This document shows, one piece after another, positions 42,010 to 51,618 of a stretch of 64,000 nucleotides of DNA. This DNA comes from Deltaproteobacteria bacterium (GTDB lineage: Bacteria; Myxococcota; Myxococcia; SLRQ01), in the NCBI GenBank assembly GCA_007130885.1, contig SLRQ01000065.1, positions 62,001-126,000 on the forward strand. Reading direction: 5' to 3'. The notes under the pieces were generated by a model that was given only the letters and a program-made list of their open reading frames with translations, was not told where the DNA came from and made no database searches. Every line of letters begins with the position of its first letter. The first letter of the stretch is position 1. A program made the position numbers and the translations under genes.

Positions 42010-42392
42010 GGTTCACGCTCCCGCTCCGGACCCACCTCTCCTCCCCCCGTACTCAACAGAGCTTCCAGATGAAACAGCTCGAGCATGCGGAGGCCTTGTC
42101 TCGTGACGCCCTCGAGAGCGAGCCCTGCGTCGATGCGCCTCGCGTGGACCAGACACTCGACGATGGCGGCCACTCCGGCGGTGTCCAGCCGGTCCAGTCG
42201 AGACAGATCGAGCAGTATCCTGGCCGGCGGTGGCGGCTTATGGAGCTGCTCCAAGAGTCCATTTCGCAGAGCCAGGCTATTTCCCAGAACGGCGCAACGC
42301 CCCAAACGAACATGTAGCGTCTCGCCGTCGCGTTCCGAGCCTGCGATCGGTGGACCAGGCGTCTCACGAAAGAACACGGGGCTCCCTCTCAC
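42006..42392 (-). CDS. mlaB: STAS-domain protein (MlaB-like)
   Basis: This 128-residue cytoplasmic protein has a STAS fold: GETLHVRLGRC, then ILLDLSRLDRLDTAGVAAIVECL, the segment equivalent to the regulatory Ser/Thr region of MlaB and anti-sigma antagonists (here DTAG), and GVTRQGLRMLELFHLEALL. In E. coli MlaB binds MlaF and is needed for ABC activity; position and fold suggest the same here. The start is a GTG at 42392 that overlaps the upstream lipoprotein gene by 29 bp, so the first 20 residues are uncertain. Sequence identity to MlaB looks low, so the symbol is by position. Confidence 0.75.
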   Translation of the reverse strand: MRGSPVFFRETPGPPIAGSERDGETLHVRLGRCAVLGNSLALRNGLLEQLHKPPPPARILLDLSRLDRLDTAGVAAIVECLVHARRIDAGLALEGVTRQGLRMLELFHLEALLSTGGGEVGPEREREP

Positions 42393-42762
42393 CGGGGATT
42401 ATGAGCCGGCCCTCGGAAGCCGCCTTTTCAGCAAGCCAGCGCCGCCAGCGCAGGACGGCCTCTGCTCTCTCTTCAGGCGGGTCATGATGCCCGAAGCCGA
42501 GGTCGCGTCCGGTGCGCGCCCTCAAGGCTTCGATGGCGAAGAGCCGCACCGCCTCGTCCCGATGCTCGAGCGCATCAATGAGCTGCTGCAGCTCGTACAG
42601 GCCGTCCGGCTCCGATGCATCGACTATGGCGGGGATCTTCAAGACCGGATCGTCCGCATCGAGAGAAGCGCGCTGGCCGCGGTCGAAGGGAAAAATAACG
42701 CAGCCGCCGGCCGCGCCGGCCGCGCAGAGCACGAGGGGCGCGAGGGGCAGCACACGATGCAT
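42364..42762 (-). CDS. HEAT-repeat lipoprotein at the head of the mla operon
   Basis: This 132-residue protein has a signal peptide with lipobox AAGGC (Cys21). The mature part holds a HEAT-like helical pair, LQQLIDALEHRDEAVRLFAIEALRARTGRD, followed by EERAEAVLRWRRWLAE, a pattern common in planctomycete and delta-proteobacterial small HEAT proteins. It is encoded just before and overlapping the STAS gene, so it is likely a part or accessory of this lipid transport system on the periplasmic side. Its sequence is not MlaA-like. Confidence 0.75.
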   Translation of the reverse strand: MHRVLPLAPLVLCAAGAAGGCVIFPFDRGQRASLDADDPVLKIPAIVDASEPDGLYELQQLIDALEHRDEAVRLFAIEALRARTGRDLGFGHHDPPEERAEAVLRWRRWLAEKAASEGRLIIPGEREPRVLS

Positions 42763-43031
42763 CTTTCGAAAATTAGGTAGCCGTCACTGTCGGGCCAAGG
42801 TGGGACTAGCACCCCAACGAAGCAGTGCTTCCGATCCCGAACCTGTCCTTGCCGGCCGAAAAGCTTCGCCTTCCGGTTCATCGCCACGAAGCCCGGATTG
42901 CCATACCGACGAGGCAGAAGCTCGTGTTCGCGAGCAGCCGGCTTTACGGGCGCCTTCGCTTGTTACATCCGGGACCGGCCCATATAAAAGGATGAGATTT
43001 GCTGGAGACGGTTACAAGATTCGAGGTGACG

Positions 43032-43586
43032 ATGCGATACCCATCATTCGTTCCCATCATCGCGCTCGTGACCACTGCTTCTGTCGCGCTGCTTCTCGGC
43101 TGCCGGCCGGGCGAGGAACCGGTCCTTGAGCCTGAGCCCTTGCCGGAAGTCATCACCGTCACCGGCAAGGTCTACTTCACCCGCGCTGCCCCAGATCAGG
43201 CAGCCATCCATCTGCATCCCGTGGAGCGCGAGCTTCCGTCCGGCGAGGACCTGCTTTTCCACGCCGTCGAGGCGTTGCTGGAAGGTCCAACGGCGGACGA
43301 GAGGGCGCGGGGCATCGTTACCGCCATTCCCCTCGGCACCGAGCTGCTGGGCGTTCGGCGCGACGAGCATATCGCCTATCTCGACTTCGACGGCCGAGTG
43401 GAAGAAGGCGGCGGCACCGCCAGCGTTCTCTCTCGCGTGCACCAGATTCTGTACACCGCCACGGAATTTCCCGACGTGGACGGAGTCGTGCTCGAGATCG
43501 AGGGCGAGCGCCCGGAAGCCTTCAGCCCCGAAGGGCTGATTCTGGACTTCCCGATGCGCAGGCCTCCCGAGACCCCGACGTTTTAG
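43032..43586 (+). CDS. GerMN-domain lipoprotein
   Basis: This 184-residue protein has a signal peptide ending at lipobox LLLGC. A Pro/Glu linker is followed by a GerMN (sporulation/germination-type) domain: VYFTRAAPDQ, LLFHAVEALLEGPTADERARGIVTAIPLGTELLGV, AYLDFDGRVEEGGGTA and RVHQILYTATEFPDVDGVVLEIEG. GerMN modules occur in lipoproteins such as LpqB and in spore germination protein GerM; they are thought to bind cell wall or protein partners. ATG 43032 has GAGGTGA before it. It diverges from the mla operon across 269 bp. Confidence 0.88.
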   Translation: MRYPSFVPIIALVTTASVALLLGCRPGEEPVLEPEPLPEVITVTGKVYFTRAAPDQAAIHLHPVERELPSGEDLLFHAVEALLEGPTADERARGIVTAIPLGTELLGVRRDEHIAYLDFDGRVEEGGGTASVLSRVHQILYTATEFPDVDGVVLEIEGERPEAFSPEGLILDFPMRRPPETPTF

Positions 43587-44022
43587 ACTTCCGCCCGGTG
43601 CAAGATGCGTTGCCGGCGAGACTGGGGAAACACTAAACCCGCCGCCACCCGAAGGTCGCCCGCCGCTGTTCGGCGGCCCGTACCAGGCAAGAGCATCCCC
43701 ACGCATCACTCCTTCACGTTCCACCCGAGACCTCATCGTGGACATGGACGTCAACGTAGATCGCTTCAACGCGGGTAACTTCGCACCCTTTCCGGCGGAT
43801 AGCCCTAACCTGTCACTATCCAAGGGGATTCGAACCGACCCGGTTTCTAGATAGCGGGGATCCTTCAGGGAGGAGTTGGATTGACCTGGCGGCGGCTGGA
43901 TTGCTAGCTTGGAGGAGCTTGAGTTGGCACGCTTTGCCCGAGCTCGGACCCTGGAAGTGACTCTCTAGAGAGGACGCTTCTTGGTGAGCCGGCGAGGGGT
44001 GGCGGCCGCGGAGTAGAGTCGA
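43587..44022. other. Intergenic region without recognisable gene (436 bp)
   Basis: No open frame here has a family feature or a good ribosome site. It should hold the promoter of the five-lipoprotein operon. Two small hairpins are visible (CCGCTGTTCGGCGG near 43666 and AACCG-ACC-CGGTT at about 43832-43844). A tRNA T-arm-like word at 43826-43836 is discussed under rejected items. Confidence 0.5.
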
Positions 44023-45183
44023 ATGCAAACCGGGAAAATTGGCGGTGCCCTGGCCGCATGCTTGATCGTGCTCGCTTCATTGGCTGGCTGCGACTGCGGA
44101 GAAGGTCCATTGTATCCCGCTCCGCCTCCCGGGGCTCGGGTCGACACGTTCAAGCAGGCGGACCGGCCGGCGATCGACGTGCTTTGGGTGATCGACAACT
44201 CACCGACCATGAAGGACGTTCAGGATAACCTGGCACAGAATCTGATCTCGTTCTTTCAGTACCTCGACTCGGGCGATGTCGACTATCAAATAGCGGTCAC
44301 CACCACGGATGTAGGGCGCCACGGAGGAAAGCTCGTCGGTACCCCGGAAATACTAACCCCCGATACACCGGATGTACTTCGCGCTTTCAGAGGGAATGTG
44401 CGGGTCGGCACCAGCGGGAGTGCCAAGGAAGAAGGGCTGGCGGCCGCGGAGCTGGCCTTTCAGCAAAGGAGCGGCTTCCTTCGGCCGGATGTGAGGTGCG
44501 GGGAAGGCGAGGTCTGCATCGACTGGCGCTGCGTTCCGGAAGACGAGGGCTCTCCGCTGGATGAGCCACGGTGTCATGCCGCCCACGTTTTCATTGTATG
44601 GGTGAGCGACCAGGACGACCGGTCTTTCGGGGAGATCAATTACTTCGAGAGGGTCTTCTCGCAGGTTCAAGGGGTAGGCAATGAGAATGCCGTTACGCTG
44701 GCCGCCATAGTCGGACCGGATGAAGAGCTCGAGCCGGGAAGTCCCTTCAGGGGCTGCGAGACCGAGTTCGGTTCGGCCGAGGCTGGAGACCGTTATATCG
44801 AGCTTGTGGAACGAACGGGCGGCTTGTGGGGCTCCATATGCGACCCTTCGTACGCGGATACACTCGAGGGGATGGGGGCAACCGCTGTCGGCCTCCAAAG
44901 AAAGTTTCAACTCTCCAACGTGCCCGACCTGGATACTCTGGAGGTGCGTATCAACTACCCCTGCGACGTATTGCCGGAGGAAATGGGCCTGTGCGTTGAG
45001 CTCAACGACTACTGCGACGCCGCGAATCAAGACGATCGAGTCCGGCAGTGTATTCCTCCCGAGGGGGAAACCGATGGATGGATCTACGAAGAAGAGACGA
45101 GGAGCATTTTCTTTCGCGGAGAATCGGTGCCGGGGCTGAGGGCTCTCGTGGAGATCGTATATCTTCCCGAGCGCGCCAACTGA
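44023..45183 (+). CDS. VWA-like lipoprotein, first gene of a five-lipoprotein operon
   Basis: This 386-residue protein has a signal peptide with lipobox LAGC (Cys23) and a second Cys close behind. The mature part begins with a von Willebrand A-like fold: VLWVIDNSPTM (MIDAS DxSxT form), YQIAVTTTDVG and AHVFIVWVSDQDDRSF. A Cys-containing insertion (CGEGEVCIDWRC) lies between. After about residue 300 a beta-rich tail follows (LEVRINYPCDVLPEEMG...LCVELNDYCD), with paired Cys. Such proteins are frequent in Myxococcota but functionally uncharacterised; adhesion or metal-dependent protein binding is typical of the fold. The next gene starts 11 bp later. Confidence 0.82.
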   Translation: MQTGKIGGALAACLIVLASLAGCDCGEGPLYPAPPPGARVDTFKQADRPAIDVLWVIDNSPTMKDVQDNLAQNLISFFQYLDSGDVDYQIAVTTTDVGRHGGKLVGTPEILTPDTPDVLRAFRGNVRVGTSGSAKEEGLAAAELAFQQRSGFLRPDVRCGEGEVCIDWRCVPEDEGSPLDEPRCHAAHVFIVWVSDQDDRSFGEINYFERVFSQVQGVGNENAVTLAAIVGPDEELEPGSPFRGCETEFGSAEAGDRYIELVERTGGLWGSICDPSYADTLEGMGATAVGLQRKFQLSNVPDLDTLEVRINYPCDVLPEEMGLCVELNDYCDAANQDDRVRQCIPPEGETDGWIYEEETRSIFFRGESVPGLRALVEIVYLPERAN

Positions 45184-45194
45184 AGGAGATGAAG

Positions 45195-46634
45195 ATGTTT
45201 CGGCTCATTTGCACCGTGCTGCTTTTGTCGCCGGTGGTGCTGCTTTTCGGGTGCCCCGACGGCGGCTTCGGCAGGGTGCATCCCGAACTTGCGGTTTCTC
45301 CTTTGACCTTGGACTACGGCGAGGTACCGGTTCTTCACCACCGCGCTCTCGGCGTGGCCGTGGGCAATCAGGGACAGGCGCCGCTGGACGTTCAAGAGGT
45401 GGCAATTGGCGGAGAAGACGCTTCCTACTTCACCACCCCGGGTCTGCCCGAGCGAATCGAAGTTGGAGACGAGATCTCGCTCGAGATTACCTTTCGCCCC
45501 GAGGAGGAACGCGCTTACTCCGCCTCGGCTGTTTTGTCTTCCAACGATCCGAACTTGCCAACCGTCGAGATCGCCCTGGTGGGAGAGGGTCGCTTGGTGA
45601 GCGCAATAGAAGTGGAGCCGAAATCTTTGGAATTCGGCCTGGTGGGCGAAGGCGAGCTTGCCGTCGAGACGTTCATTATCAAGTCGGTCGGTGAAGCTCC
45701 ATTGGTGGTCGAGAAGCTGGGTTTTGTCGAGGGCACTCCGGAGGCATTCTTTCCGGCGGGTTCCTGGGCCGTACCTGCCACGCTCGAGCCCGGCTCGTCG
45801 ATGAATGTATCGGTGGCCTTCGGCCCGGAGGAAGGCTACGAGCGGACTGCCGCGACCGTCGTTGTCAAAAGCAGCGATCCGGAGCGTCGCGAGGTGTTGG
45901 TTTCGCTGTTCTCGGACGTGAATCGTGCTCCCGTGGCGATATGCTGGGATGATGAGCCCATTGTGAAGGCTCCCGGCGACGTAGTCACACTCGACGGCTC
46001 GGAAAGCTACGATCCCGACGGGCACGAGCCTCTTTCATACGAGTGGGAGATCGTGCGGCGCCCTGTTACCAGCCAGACCGAGCTCATAGATAACGACACC
46101 GCCACTCCCTCTCTCGAGCTGGATGTCGCGGGCACCTGGGAAGTCGCGCTGACCGTAGCCGACACGCTCGGGACCGAATCGGTGGCGGCGTGCAGGGTCG
46201 TGATACAGGCGGTTCCGGGCGAGCATCTGTATGTGGAGCTCGTCTGGGATCATGCGGTAACGGACCTCGACCTACATGTGATAGCCGATGACGAGGCCCT
46301 ATTCGGAGAGAATGATTGCTGGTGGGGAAACCCGTCGGCTTACGATTGTCAGCACAGCGGCGACGATCTCGCCGGGTTCGGTCCGGAGTGGGTGAGGCTG
46401 GCCGCGCCGTCCAGCGGCACCTACACGGTTGCCGTTCACTTCGCAAAGACGAACGGTGCCGAGGATCCTCGCACCAAGGCTACCGTTCGCGTCTATCAGT
46501 ACGGTGTGCTCGAGGCCGAGAAGCAGCGTGTTCTTACTGCCTCGGGAGAGGTTTGGAAGGTCTTGGAGGTGGAGTGGCCGAGCGGCGAAGTGAACCCCAT
46601 CAACAGGCTTGCCGAGGTCGAGGAGGTTCGGTGA
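45195..46634 (+). CDS. ASH/PKD-domain lipoprotein (choice-of-anchor D type)
   Basis: This 479-residue protein has a signal peptide with lipobox LLFGC. Two ASH (choice-of-anchor D) domains follow: VSPLTLDYGEVPV...LSSNDPNLPTVEIALVGEG and VEPKSLEFGLVGEG...VKSSDPERREVLV. Then a PKD domain contains VTLDGSESYDPDG...YEWEIV. The last 140 residues (LVWDHAVTDLDLHVI, DCWWGNP, GTYTVAVHF) are a calcium-type beta domain common in predatory delta-proteobacteria. ATG 45195 has AAGGAG at 6 bases; ATG 45189 lies too near. Its stop overlaps the next start. Probably a surface adhesion or scaffold protein. Confidence 0.85.
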   Translation: MFRLICTVLLLSPVVLLFGCPDGGFGRVHPELAVSPLTLDYGEVPVLHHRALGVAVGNQGQAPLDVQEVAIGGEDASYFTTPGLPERIEVGDEISLEITFRPEEERAYSASAVLSSNDPNLPTVEIALVGEGRLVSAIEVEPKSLEFGLVGEGELAVETFIIKSVGEAPLVVEKLGFVEGTPEAFFPAGSWAVPATLEPGSSMNVSVAFGPEEGYERTAATVVVKSSDPERREVLVSLFSDVNRAPVAICWDDEPIVKAPGDVVTLDGSESYDPDGHEPLSYEWEIVRRPVTSQTELIDNDTATPSLELDVAGTWEVALTVADTLGTESVAACRVVIQAVPGEHLYVELVWDHAVTDLDLHVIADDEALFGENDCWWGNPSAYDCQHSGDDLAGFGPEWVRLAAPSSGTYTVAVHFAKTNGAEDPRTKATVRVYQYGVLEAEKQRVLTASGEVWKVLEVEWPSGEVNPINRLAEVEEVR

Positions 46635-48076
46635 TGCGCCTGCTGGCCGTTGTTTTGCTGCTCCTCATCGCCGGCTGCTCCGAAAATGGAGAGGGCGACG
46701 AAGAAGAGTTTTACGGGCAGGAGTGTGTCGAGCGCGCGGATTGCGATGAAGGATTCGTTTGCAAGGACGGCAGATGTACCTACTGCTCGAGAGACAGGGA
46801 CTGCCACCCCGAGGAACATTGCGACCCTCTGACTCTTCTTTGCGAGATCATGGAAGGATGGGGTAGGGACTGCTTGAGGCACGATGACTGCGATATGGGC
46901 GAGTTCTGCGTTCAGGGACTTTGCCGGTCAGGCGAAGAAACGGTGTCATGTCTCAGGGATGCCGACTGTCCCGAGGATCACTACTGCCATCACGAACGGC
47001 TGGTATGCGAGGAGGATCTCGGCTGCTTCGACGACTCTCGCTGTCCGGACGGCTACTTCTGCAACCTTGCAACAAACCAGTGCGAGCAGGTCTGTACCGA
47101 GGAAACCGCCTCCGATGTGTGCCCGAAAGGTTTCATTTGCCACAACGGGCGTTGTGTGGAGTGTGTGACGGACGAGGACTGTGGAGCCGGACTGACTTGT
47201 GACACGGAGGCTGGACGTTGCACCGGTGAGGCACATTGCTTCTCCGATAGGGATTGCCTTGGAGACCTGGTTTGCAACCGAAAGACCGGCCAGTGCACCG
47301 AAGAGCCGCCTCCTTGCGTTTCCAATCAGGACTGCGTCGACGACGAGGTTTGCGATGTTCGGTCGGGCAGGTGCGTGCCGGCTAACTGTGTTCCCGACTC
47401 CTTCCATCCGAATCAGCATCCCGATGATGCCGCCGAGATTACTCCCGGCAGCTACTCGAATCTCAAGCTTTGCGACGGCGAGGACGACTGGTTCTCCATA
47501 GCTCTGGATACCGGTGACAGGATCAGCGTGACGGTGTCTCCCCCTACCATGGGGGGTTCGAACTTCAGGGTGGAGCTCTTCCGTCCGGATGGGGAGCGCG
47601 TTCTCGCCGCCGGCCAGCTCCAGCTCGATCACACGGTCAGCTCTCCCGATGACTACCTGATTCGCGTCAGCACTCTCGACGATCGGTCGGGGTATGGGAT
47701 GGCCATACTAGTCTCCACTGGAACGCCGTGCCACGACGACGAGTTCGAGCCCAATGACGACGTCACCGAGGCGGCGGAGCTGGAACCTGGATCCTGGTAC
47801 AATCTGAAAAAATGTCCCGGAAACCCGGACTGGTTCGTGGTGTCTCACAAGAGAGGCACCACAGTGGAGGTCAGCTTGGTGCACGAGCCGTTGAACGGCG
47901 CGTTGGACCTTTGGGTCTACGACTCCGATGGGAGCACGCTGCTTGGCAAGAGTGCCACGGCCGAACCTGTTGAGGTCGTCGTCGTGGACAGCACGAGCGC
48001 CGGTCGGTTCTACATCGAGGTAGTCGCGGAGCCGCGGGTGCAAAACAGCTATGACCTCATCATCGAGGTTCGATGA
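46634..48076 (+). CDS. Cys-rich (Dickkopf-like modules) plus PPC-domain lipoprotein
   Basis: This 480-residue protein has a signal peptide ending at IAGC. Residues about 30-265 contain some nine modules of the form C-x5-D-C-x5-C-x(4-7)-C, as in CVERADCDEGFVC and CVSNQDCVDDEVC. These resemble the Dickkopf N-terminal Cys-rich domain and imply an oxidised, extracytoplasmic protein. Two PPC-like beta domains follow, each beginning with a FxPNxxxxxAAxLxPGxYxxLxxC-type segment and containing DWF. ATG 46634 overlaps the previous TGA with GAGGAGG upstream; its own stop overlaps the next start as ATGA. Confidence 0.85.
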   Translation: MRLLAVVLLLLIAGCSENGEGDEEEFYGQECVERADCDEGFVCKDGRCTYCSRDRDCHPEEHCDPLTLLCEIMEGWGRDCLRHDDCDMGEFCVQGLCRSGEETVSCLRDADCPEDHYCHHERLVCEEDLGCFDDSRCPDGYFCNLATNQCEQVCTEETASDVCPKGFICHNGRCVECVTDEDCGAGLTCDTEAGRCTGEAHCFSDRDCLGDLVCNRKTGQCTEEPPPCVSNQDCVDDEVCDVRSGRCVPANCVPDSFHPNQHPDDAAEITPGSYSNLKLCDGEDDWFSIALDTGDRISVTVSPPTMGGSNFRVELFRPDGERVLAAGQLQLDHTVSSPDDYLIRVSTLDDRSGYGMAILVSTGTPCHDDEFEPNDDVTEAAELEPGSWYNLKKCPGNPDWFVVSHKRGTTVEVSLVHEPLNGALDLWVYDSDGSTLLGKSATAEPVEVVVVDSTSAGRFYIEVVAEPRVQNSYDLIIEVR

Positions 48077-51000
48077 ACATGTTACGTTTGAAGCTCTTAC
48101 TCTTTTTCGTGCTCGGCGCAACGATGCTGGGTGTCGGTTGCGGTCCGGAAGAGGCCGAGAACGACAACGATGAGACCCAAGACCCGCCCTTGGAGGTGGA
48201 TCTAGACATCACGGCCGTAGTGCCGAATAGTGGCTCGGAGGGTGGAGGGCTCGAGGTCCGCGTCGAAGGTGCTGGATTTCTGGAGGGGGTGGCCGATACG
48301 CCGGGCAGCGCTTCTTTCCAGACGGTCCTGCGCTTCGGCGGCTCGAATGCGAGTGGAGTCGAGGTCATTAGTGATTCGGTCATCCGCGTAGTTACTCCGC
48401 CTCATGAGCCCGGCCTGGTGGATGTGACGATCGATAACCCTCACGGACAGGCGGTTTGCGTCGAGTGCTTCGAGTACGAAGAGGATGACGAAAAAGAACC
48501 GGATGAACCGGGGGTAGAGGTGAAAATAACCCGGCTAAGCCCAATAAGGGGTCCGGTGGAAGGCGGGACCAGGGTTCGAATCGAAGGCAACGGCTTCGTA
48601 CTGGGTTTTGGAGCAATAGGAGGGAACGTCGAGGACGATACGACGGTCTCTTTTGGCGAAAACACCGCTATCGACGTCAACGTAGTCGATGACGAGCTCA
48701 TGGAGGTGGTGGCACCGCCGAATCCATCTGGAGATGCGACGGTTCGGATCGAGAACCCAAATGGCGATGCGGAGTGTGAGGACTGCTTTCACTACTATAT
48801 TCCCGTGAGAGCAAAGAGCGTCGATCCTTCATTCTCTCCCATGCAGGGCGGCGTAGAGGTCACGGTCACCGGCACGGGCCTTTCGAGCGAGACGTTGGTG
48901 CGGGTTGGCGGCAGGCCCGGCGTGCAGCCTTTGCTTCTGGATGAGGAAACCATCTCTTTCTTTACCCCACCAGCTGATGTGCCCGGCGCGGCCGACATAG
49001 AGATTCTCAACGCGAACGGCACCGATACCTTGCGGCGAAGGCTCATCTACTACGAAGAGCCTCGGCTCCTAGCGGTGGAGCCTCCTGTTGGGGTATGTGG
49101 AGGCGGAACCGAGGTGCGACTCAGAGGCGAGGGCTTGGTCGGCGCCGATTCGGTCAGTTTCGGTGAAGTGCTCGTCAACGACGTTCGCGAGAGCGGGTCC
49201 GATCTCTTGGTCACGGCGCCTCCGGGCACGGCAGGCATTGCGGTGGATGTGGAGATTCTCCACGAGCATGGCGATACCATGCTGGCAGGGGCCTACTCCT
49301 ATGTAGACGCGGATAGCCGTGATGTGTCTCTTGTCGCGGTTTCGCCGAGGCGAGGCACGACGGAAGGAGGGAAGGAGGTCTTGCTGGCAGGTACGGGTCT
49401 AGACCACCCCAGCCCCATTGTCCGTTTCGGCGGTTCCGCTGTGGAAGCGGTGTCCGTGATTGACGGCAACCGGATTGCAGCCTTGGTACCGGAAACCGAG
49501 AAGACGGGAACCGTGGACGTGCAGGTGAGAAACGACCGTGGCGGGGCTCTCCTGGCGGACGGTTTCGTTTACGACTCGCCTCTTCGCGTCGACGAACTGG
49601 AACCGGACTCCGGACCCGCCGAGGGAGGCACGGAGGTCACCATCACGGGCGAAGGCTTCGGCGAAGGACAGGTCACCGTAAGAGTAGGAGCGATGCCTGC
49701 CTCCGATGTCATCGTAAATGAAGAGGGCACGGTGATTTCCGCCGTGACCCCGCCGGGCGGCGGCGGCCCGGCGAACGTGATCGTGGAGCGAAGCGATACG
49801 GAGACTTGGCGGCGTTCCGTGCTGACGGGCGGTTTCACGTACATAGAGCCGTTGTTACTGGTTCGAGTGGACCCACACCGCGGTTCCCAAGCGGGAGGGA
49901 CGCGTGTGTTGCTCTCCGGGGCGGGTCTCTACGATGTGTCGGAGGTTTATTTCGGTGATGAGCAGGCGGAGGTTCTGGATAAACGACAAGGTATGATCAC
50001 TGTCGCCGCGCCACCTGCAAAGGTCGGAGAGGTGGACGTATCCGTAAGTCGCGGTGCGGAGGAGAATCTGCTGCGCGACGCTTTCGAATACTACGATCCG
50101 ACAAACAGTATCGGAGGGGCGTCCGGGGGAGCCATGGCGGGCACCCTGAATGTTACGGTGCTGGATAACAGAGCGGGCATGCCCCTTCCCGAGGCTCACG
50201 TAATGCTCGGATCCGAGTCGGATACGATCTTTCAGGGCCGGACCGATGCGCGGGGACAGATAACCTTCTCCGATCCCTCACTCGTAAAGCCGGTTCAAGT
50301 GACGGTTTGGCGTCCTGGATTCGAGGCTGTCAGCGTGGTTGGAATAGACACCAGAAACCTGACCATTCTGTTGACGCCTACCGGTATGGACTACGATCCC
50401 GATCCGGTCGAGCCGTCACCTCCGCCAACACCCTCGCCGCCGTTGGCTTTCATAAACGCGAGACCGGATGTTGGAAGGGTCTGCGGCTTCAAGCTCCCGC
50501 CCGACCGCCAGTTGGGCCCGAACCAGCGCGAGGAAGCGCGCGTGTGGACAACGGCGAGTTCCATCAGCAGCCTTCCACCGTCGGGTTGGCGCGGGAGCTT
50601 TCGGGTAATCGACGAAGACTGCGGCACCTTCGGTATGGCTTCCCGAACCGGCAGCATAGCTCTTTATGCCAAGTACGGCATCGTCACCGAGGAAACCGAC
50701 CCGGTGTCGGGACAAAAGATCGAAAGCTTCGAACCGCTGTTGATGGGCATGACCAGGGGTATAGAGGTGCCACCCATCGATCCTCCGCGGTGTACGCCGA
50801 ACCAAGCCTGCCCAACGGGTTTCAATTGTGACGGCGAGGAGGACATGGACCCAACGAGGCCCGGCGAGTTCCGCTGGTGTCTTTGTGAATCCGACGATGC
50901 GTGCGATGAAGGAGAAATATGCAATGTCCTAGGTGCATGTCAGCCTCCCATAGAGGCCAACATAGTCCTCAACATGCACATGGACGTCGATGTCCCCATC

Positions 51001-51618
51001 AGCTTGCTCGAAGCTCCCACTCCTCCGGATGGTCGGGAACGGGTCGATGCAACATATGCTTATCTGGAGCTGGGAGGAGATGGCGTCGTGTTTCTGGCCG
51101 AGGTGATGCATGCGGATCAAGACGAGTTCGTGATCGAGGGTATGCCTCGACTGCCGGGCGATAACTTCGTGTTCATGAATATGTCCACCTCGGCGGGCGG
51201 CTATCCGCTCTCGATTTACTATCGAAGGCAGGTTGGAGACATTGGCTCCGATTTGACCATCGGTCCGATGCAACCGATGACGAGACTCATAAGCCCGGCC
51301 AGCGGTGTTCTTAACGGCGGTCGTGTTCAGTGGTCTTATGAAGGGGGCATGGTTCCGGACATAGTAAACGTACGAATATCCGAGCGGGGCTTCATGCCGG
51401 CTCCGGTTTGGCGAATTATTTTGGCCGGCTCGGAGTCATCGGTGAAGGTGCCGCAGCCGGTTATGGAGTTGATGCAGCAGGCTTCCTCGCTCGAGATTTC
51501 ACTGGTTACGGCGCTCGCGCCTCGCTTCGATTTCGACTACTTCTCGTACAGGAACCTGAATCTCCGATCATGGACATCTTACACACAAGACATCCAGTCC
51601 TTCGCGGTTCCCCAGTGA
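48073..51618 (+). CDS. Large IPT/TIG-repeat lipoprotein
   Basis: This 1181-residue protein has a signal peptide with lipobox LGVGC. Seven IPT/TIG domains run from about residue 40 to 680; each opens with a phrase like VxPxxGxxxGGTEVxxxGxG and contains VRFGG or similar. A carboxypeptidase-regulatory-like beta sandwich (about 695-770, GMPLPEAHVMLGSESDTIF and TDARGQITF) and a Pro-rich linker follow. A Cys-rich module (about 905-960, CTPNQACPTGFNC...CDEGEICN) comes next, and then a beta-rich C-terminal region. TIG arrays make long rods on cell surfaces. The stop overlaps the following GTG start. Confidence 0.87.
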   Translation: MNMLRLKLLLFFVLGATMLGVGCGPEEAENDNDETQDPPLEVDLDITAVVPNSGSEGGGLEVRVEGAGFLEGVADTPGSASFQTVLRFGGSNASGVEVISDSVIRVVTPPHEPGLVDVTIDNPHGQAVCVECFEYEEDDEKEPDEPGVEVKITRLSPIRGPVEGGTRVRIEGNGFVLGFGAIGGNVEDDTTVSFGENTAIDVNVVDDELMEVVAPPNPSGDATVRIENPNGDAECEDCFHYYIPVRAKSVDPSFSPMQGGVEVTVTGTGLSSETLVRVGGRPGVQPLLLDEETISFFTPPADVPGAADIEILNANGTDTLRRRLIYYEEPRLLAVEPPVGVCGGGTEVRLRGEGLVGADSVSFGEVLVNDVRESGSDLLVTAPPGTAGIAVDVEILHEHGDTMLAGAYSYVDADSRDVSLVAVSPRRGTTEGGKEVLLAGTGLDHPSPIVRFGGSAVEAVSVIDGNRIAALVPETEKTGTVDVQVRNDRGGALLADGFVYDSPLRVDELEPDSGPAEGGTEVTITGEGFGEGQVTVRVGAMPASDVIVNEEGTVISAVTPPGGGGPANVIVERSDTETWRRSVLTGGFTYIEPLLLVRVDPHRGSQAGGTRVLLSGAGLYDVSEVYFGDEQAEVLDKRQGMITVAAPPAKVGEVDVSVSRGAEENLLRDAFEYYDPTNSIGGASGGAMAGTLNVTVLDNRAGMPLPEAHVMLGSESDTIFQGRTDARGQITFSDPSLVKPVQVTVWRPGFEAVSVVGIDTRNLTILLTPTGMDYDPDPVEPSPPPTPSPPLAFINARPDVGRVCGFKLPPDRQLGPNQREEARVWTTASSISSLPPSGWRGSFRVIDEDCGTFGMASRTGSIALYAKYGIVTEETDPVSGQKIESFEPLLMGMTRGIEVPPIDPPRCTPNQACPTGFNCDGEEDMDPTRPGEFRWCLCESDDACDEGEICNVLGACQPPIEANIVLNMHMDVDVPISLLEAPTPPDGRERVDATYAYLELGGDGVVFLAEVMHADQDEFVIEGMPRLPGDNFVFMNMSTSAGGYPLSIYYRRQVGDIGSDLTIGPMQPMTRLISPASGVLNGGRVQWSYEGGMVPDIVNVRISERGFMPAPVWRIILAGSESSVKVPQPVMELMQQASSLEISLVTALAPRFDFDYFSYRNLNLRSWTSYTQDIQSFAVPQ

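Noticed and set aside
43820..43860. A T-arm-like word (GGTTCGAATCC) on the minus strand suggested a tRNA gene
   Set aside because: The T-stem does not pair (only two of five positions), no acceptor stem, D-arm or anticodon arm of correct length can be built around it.
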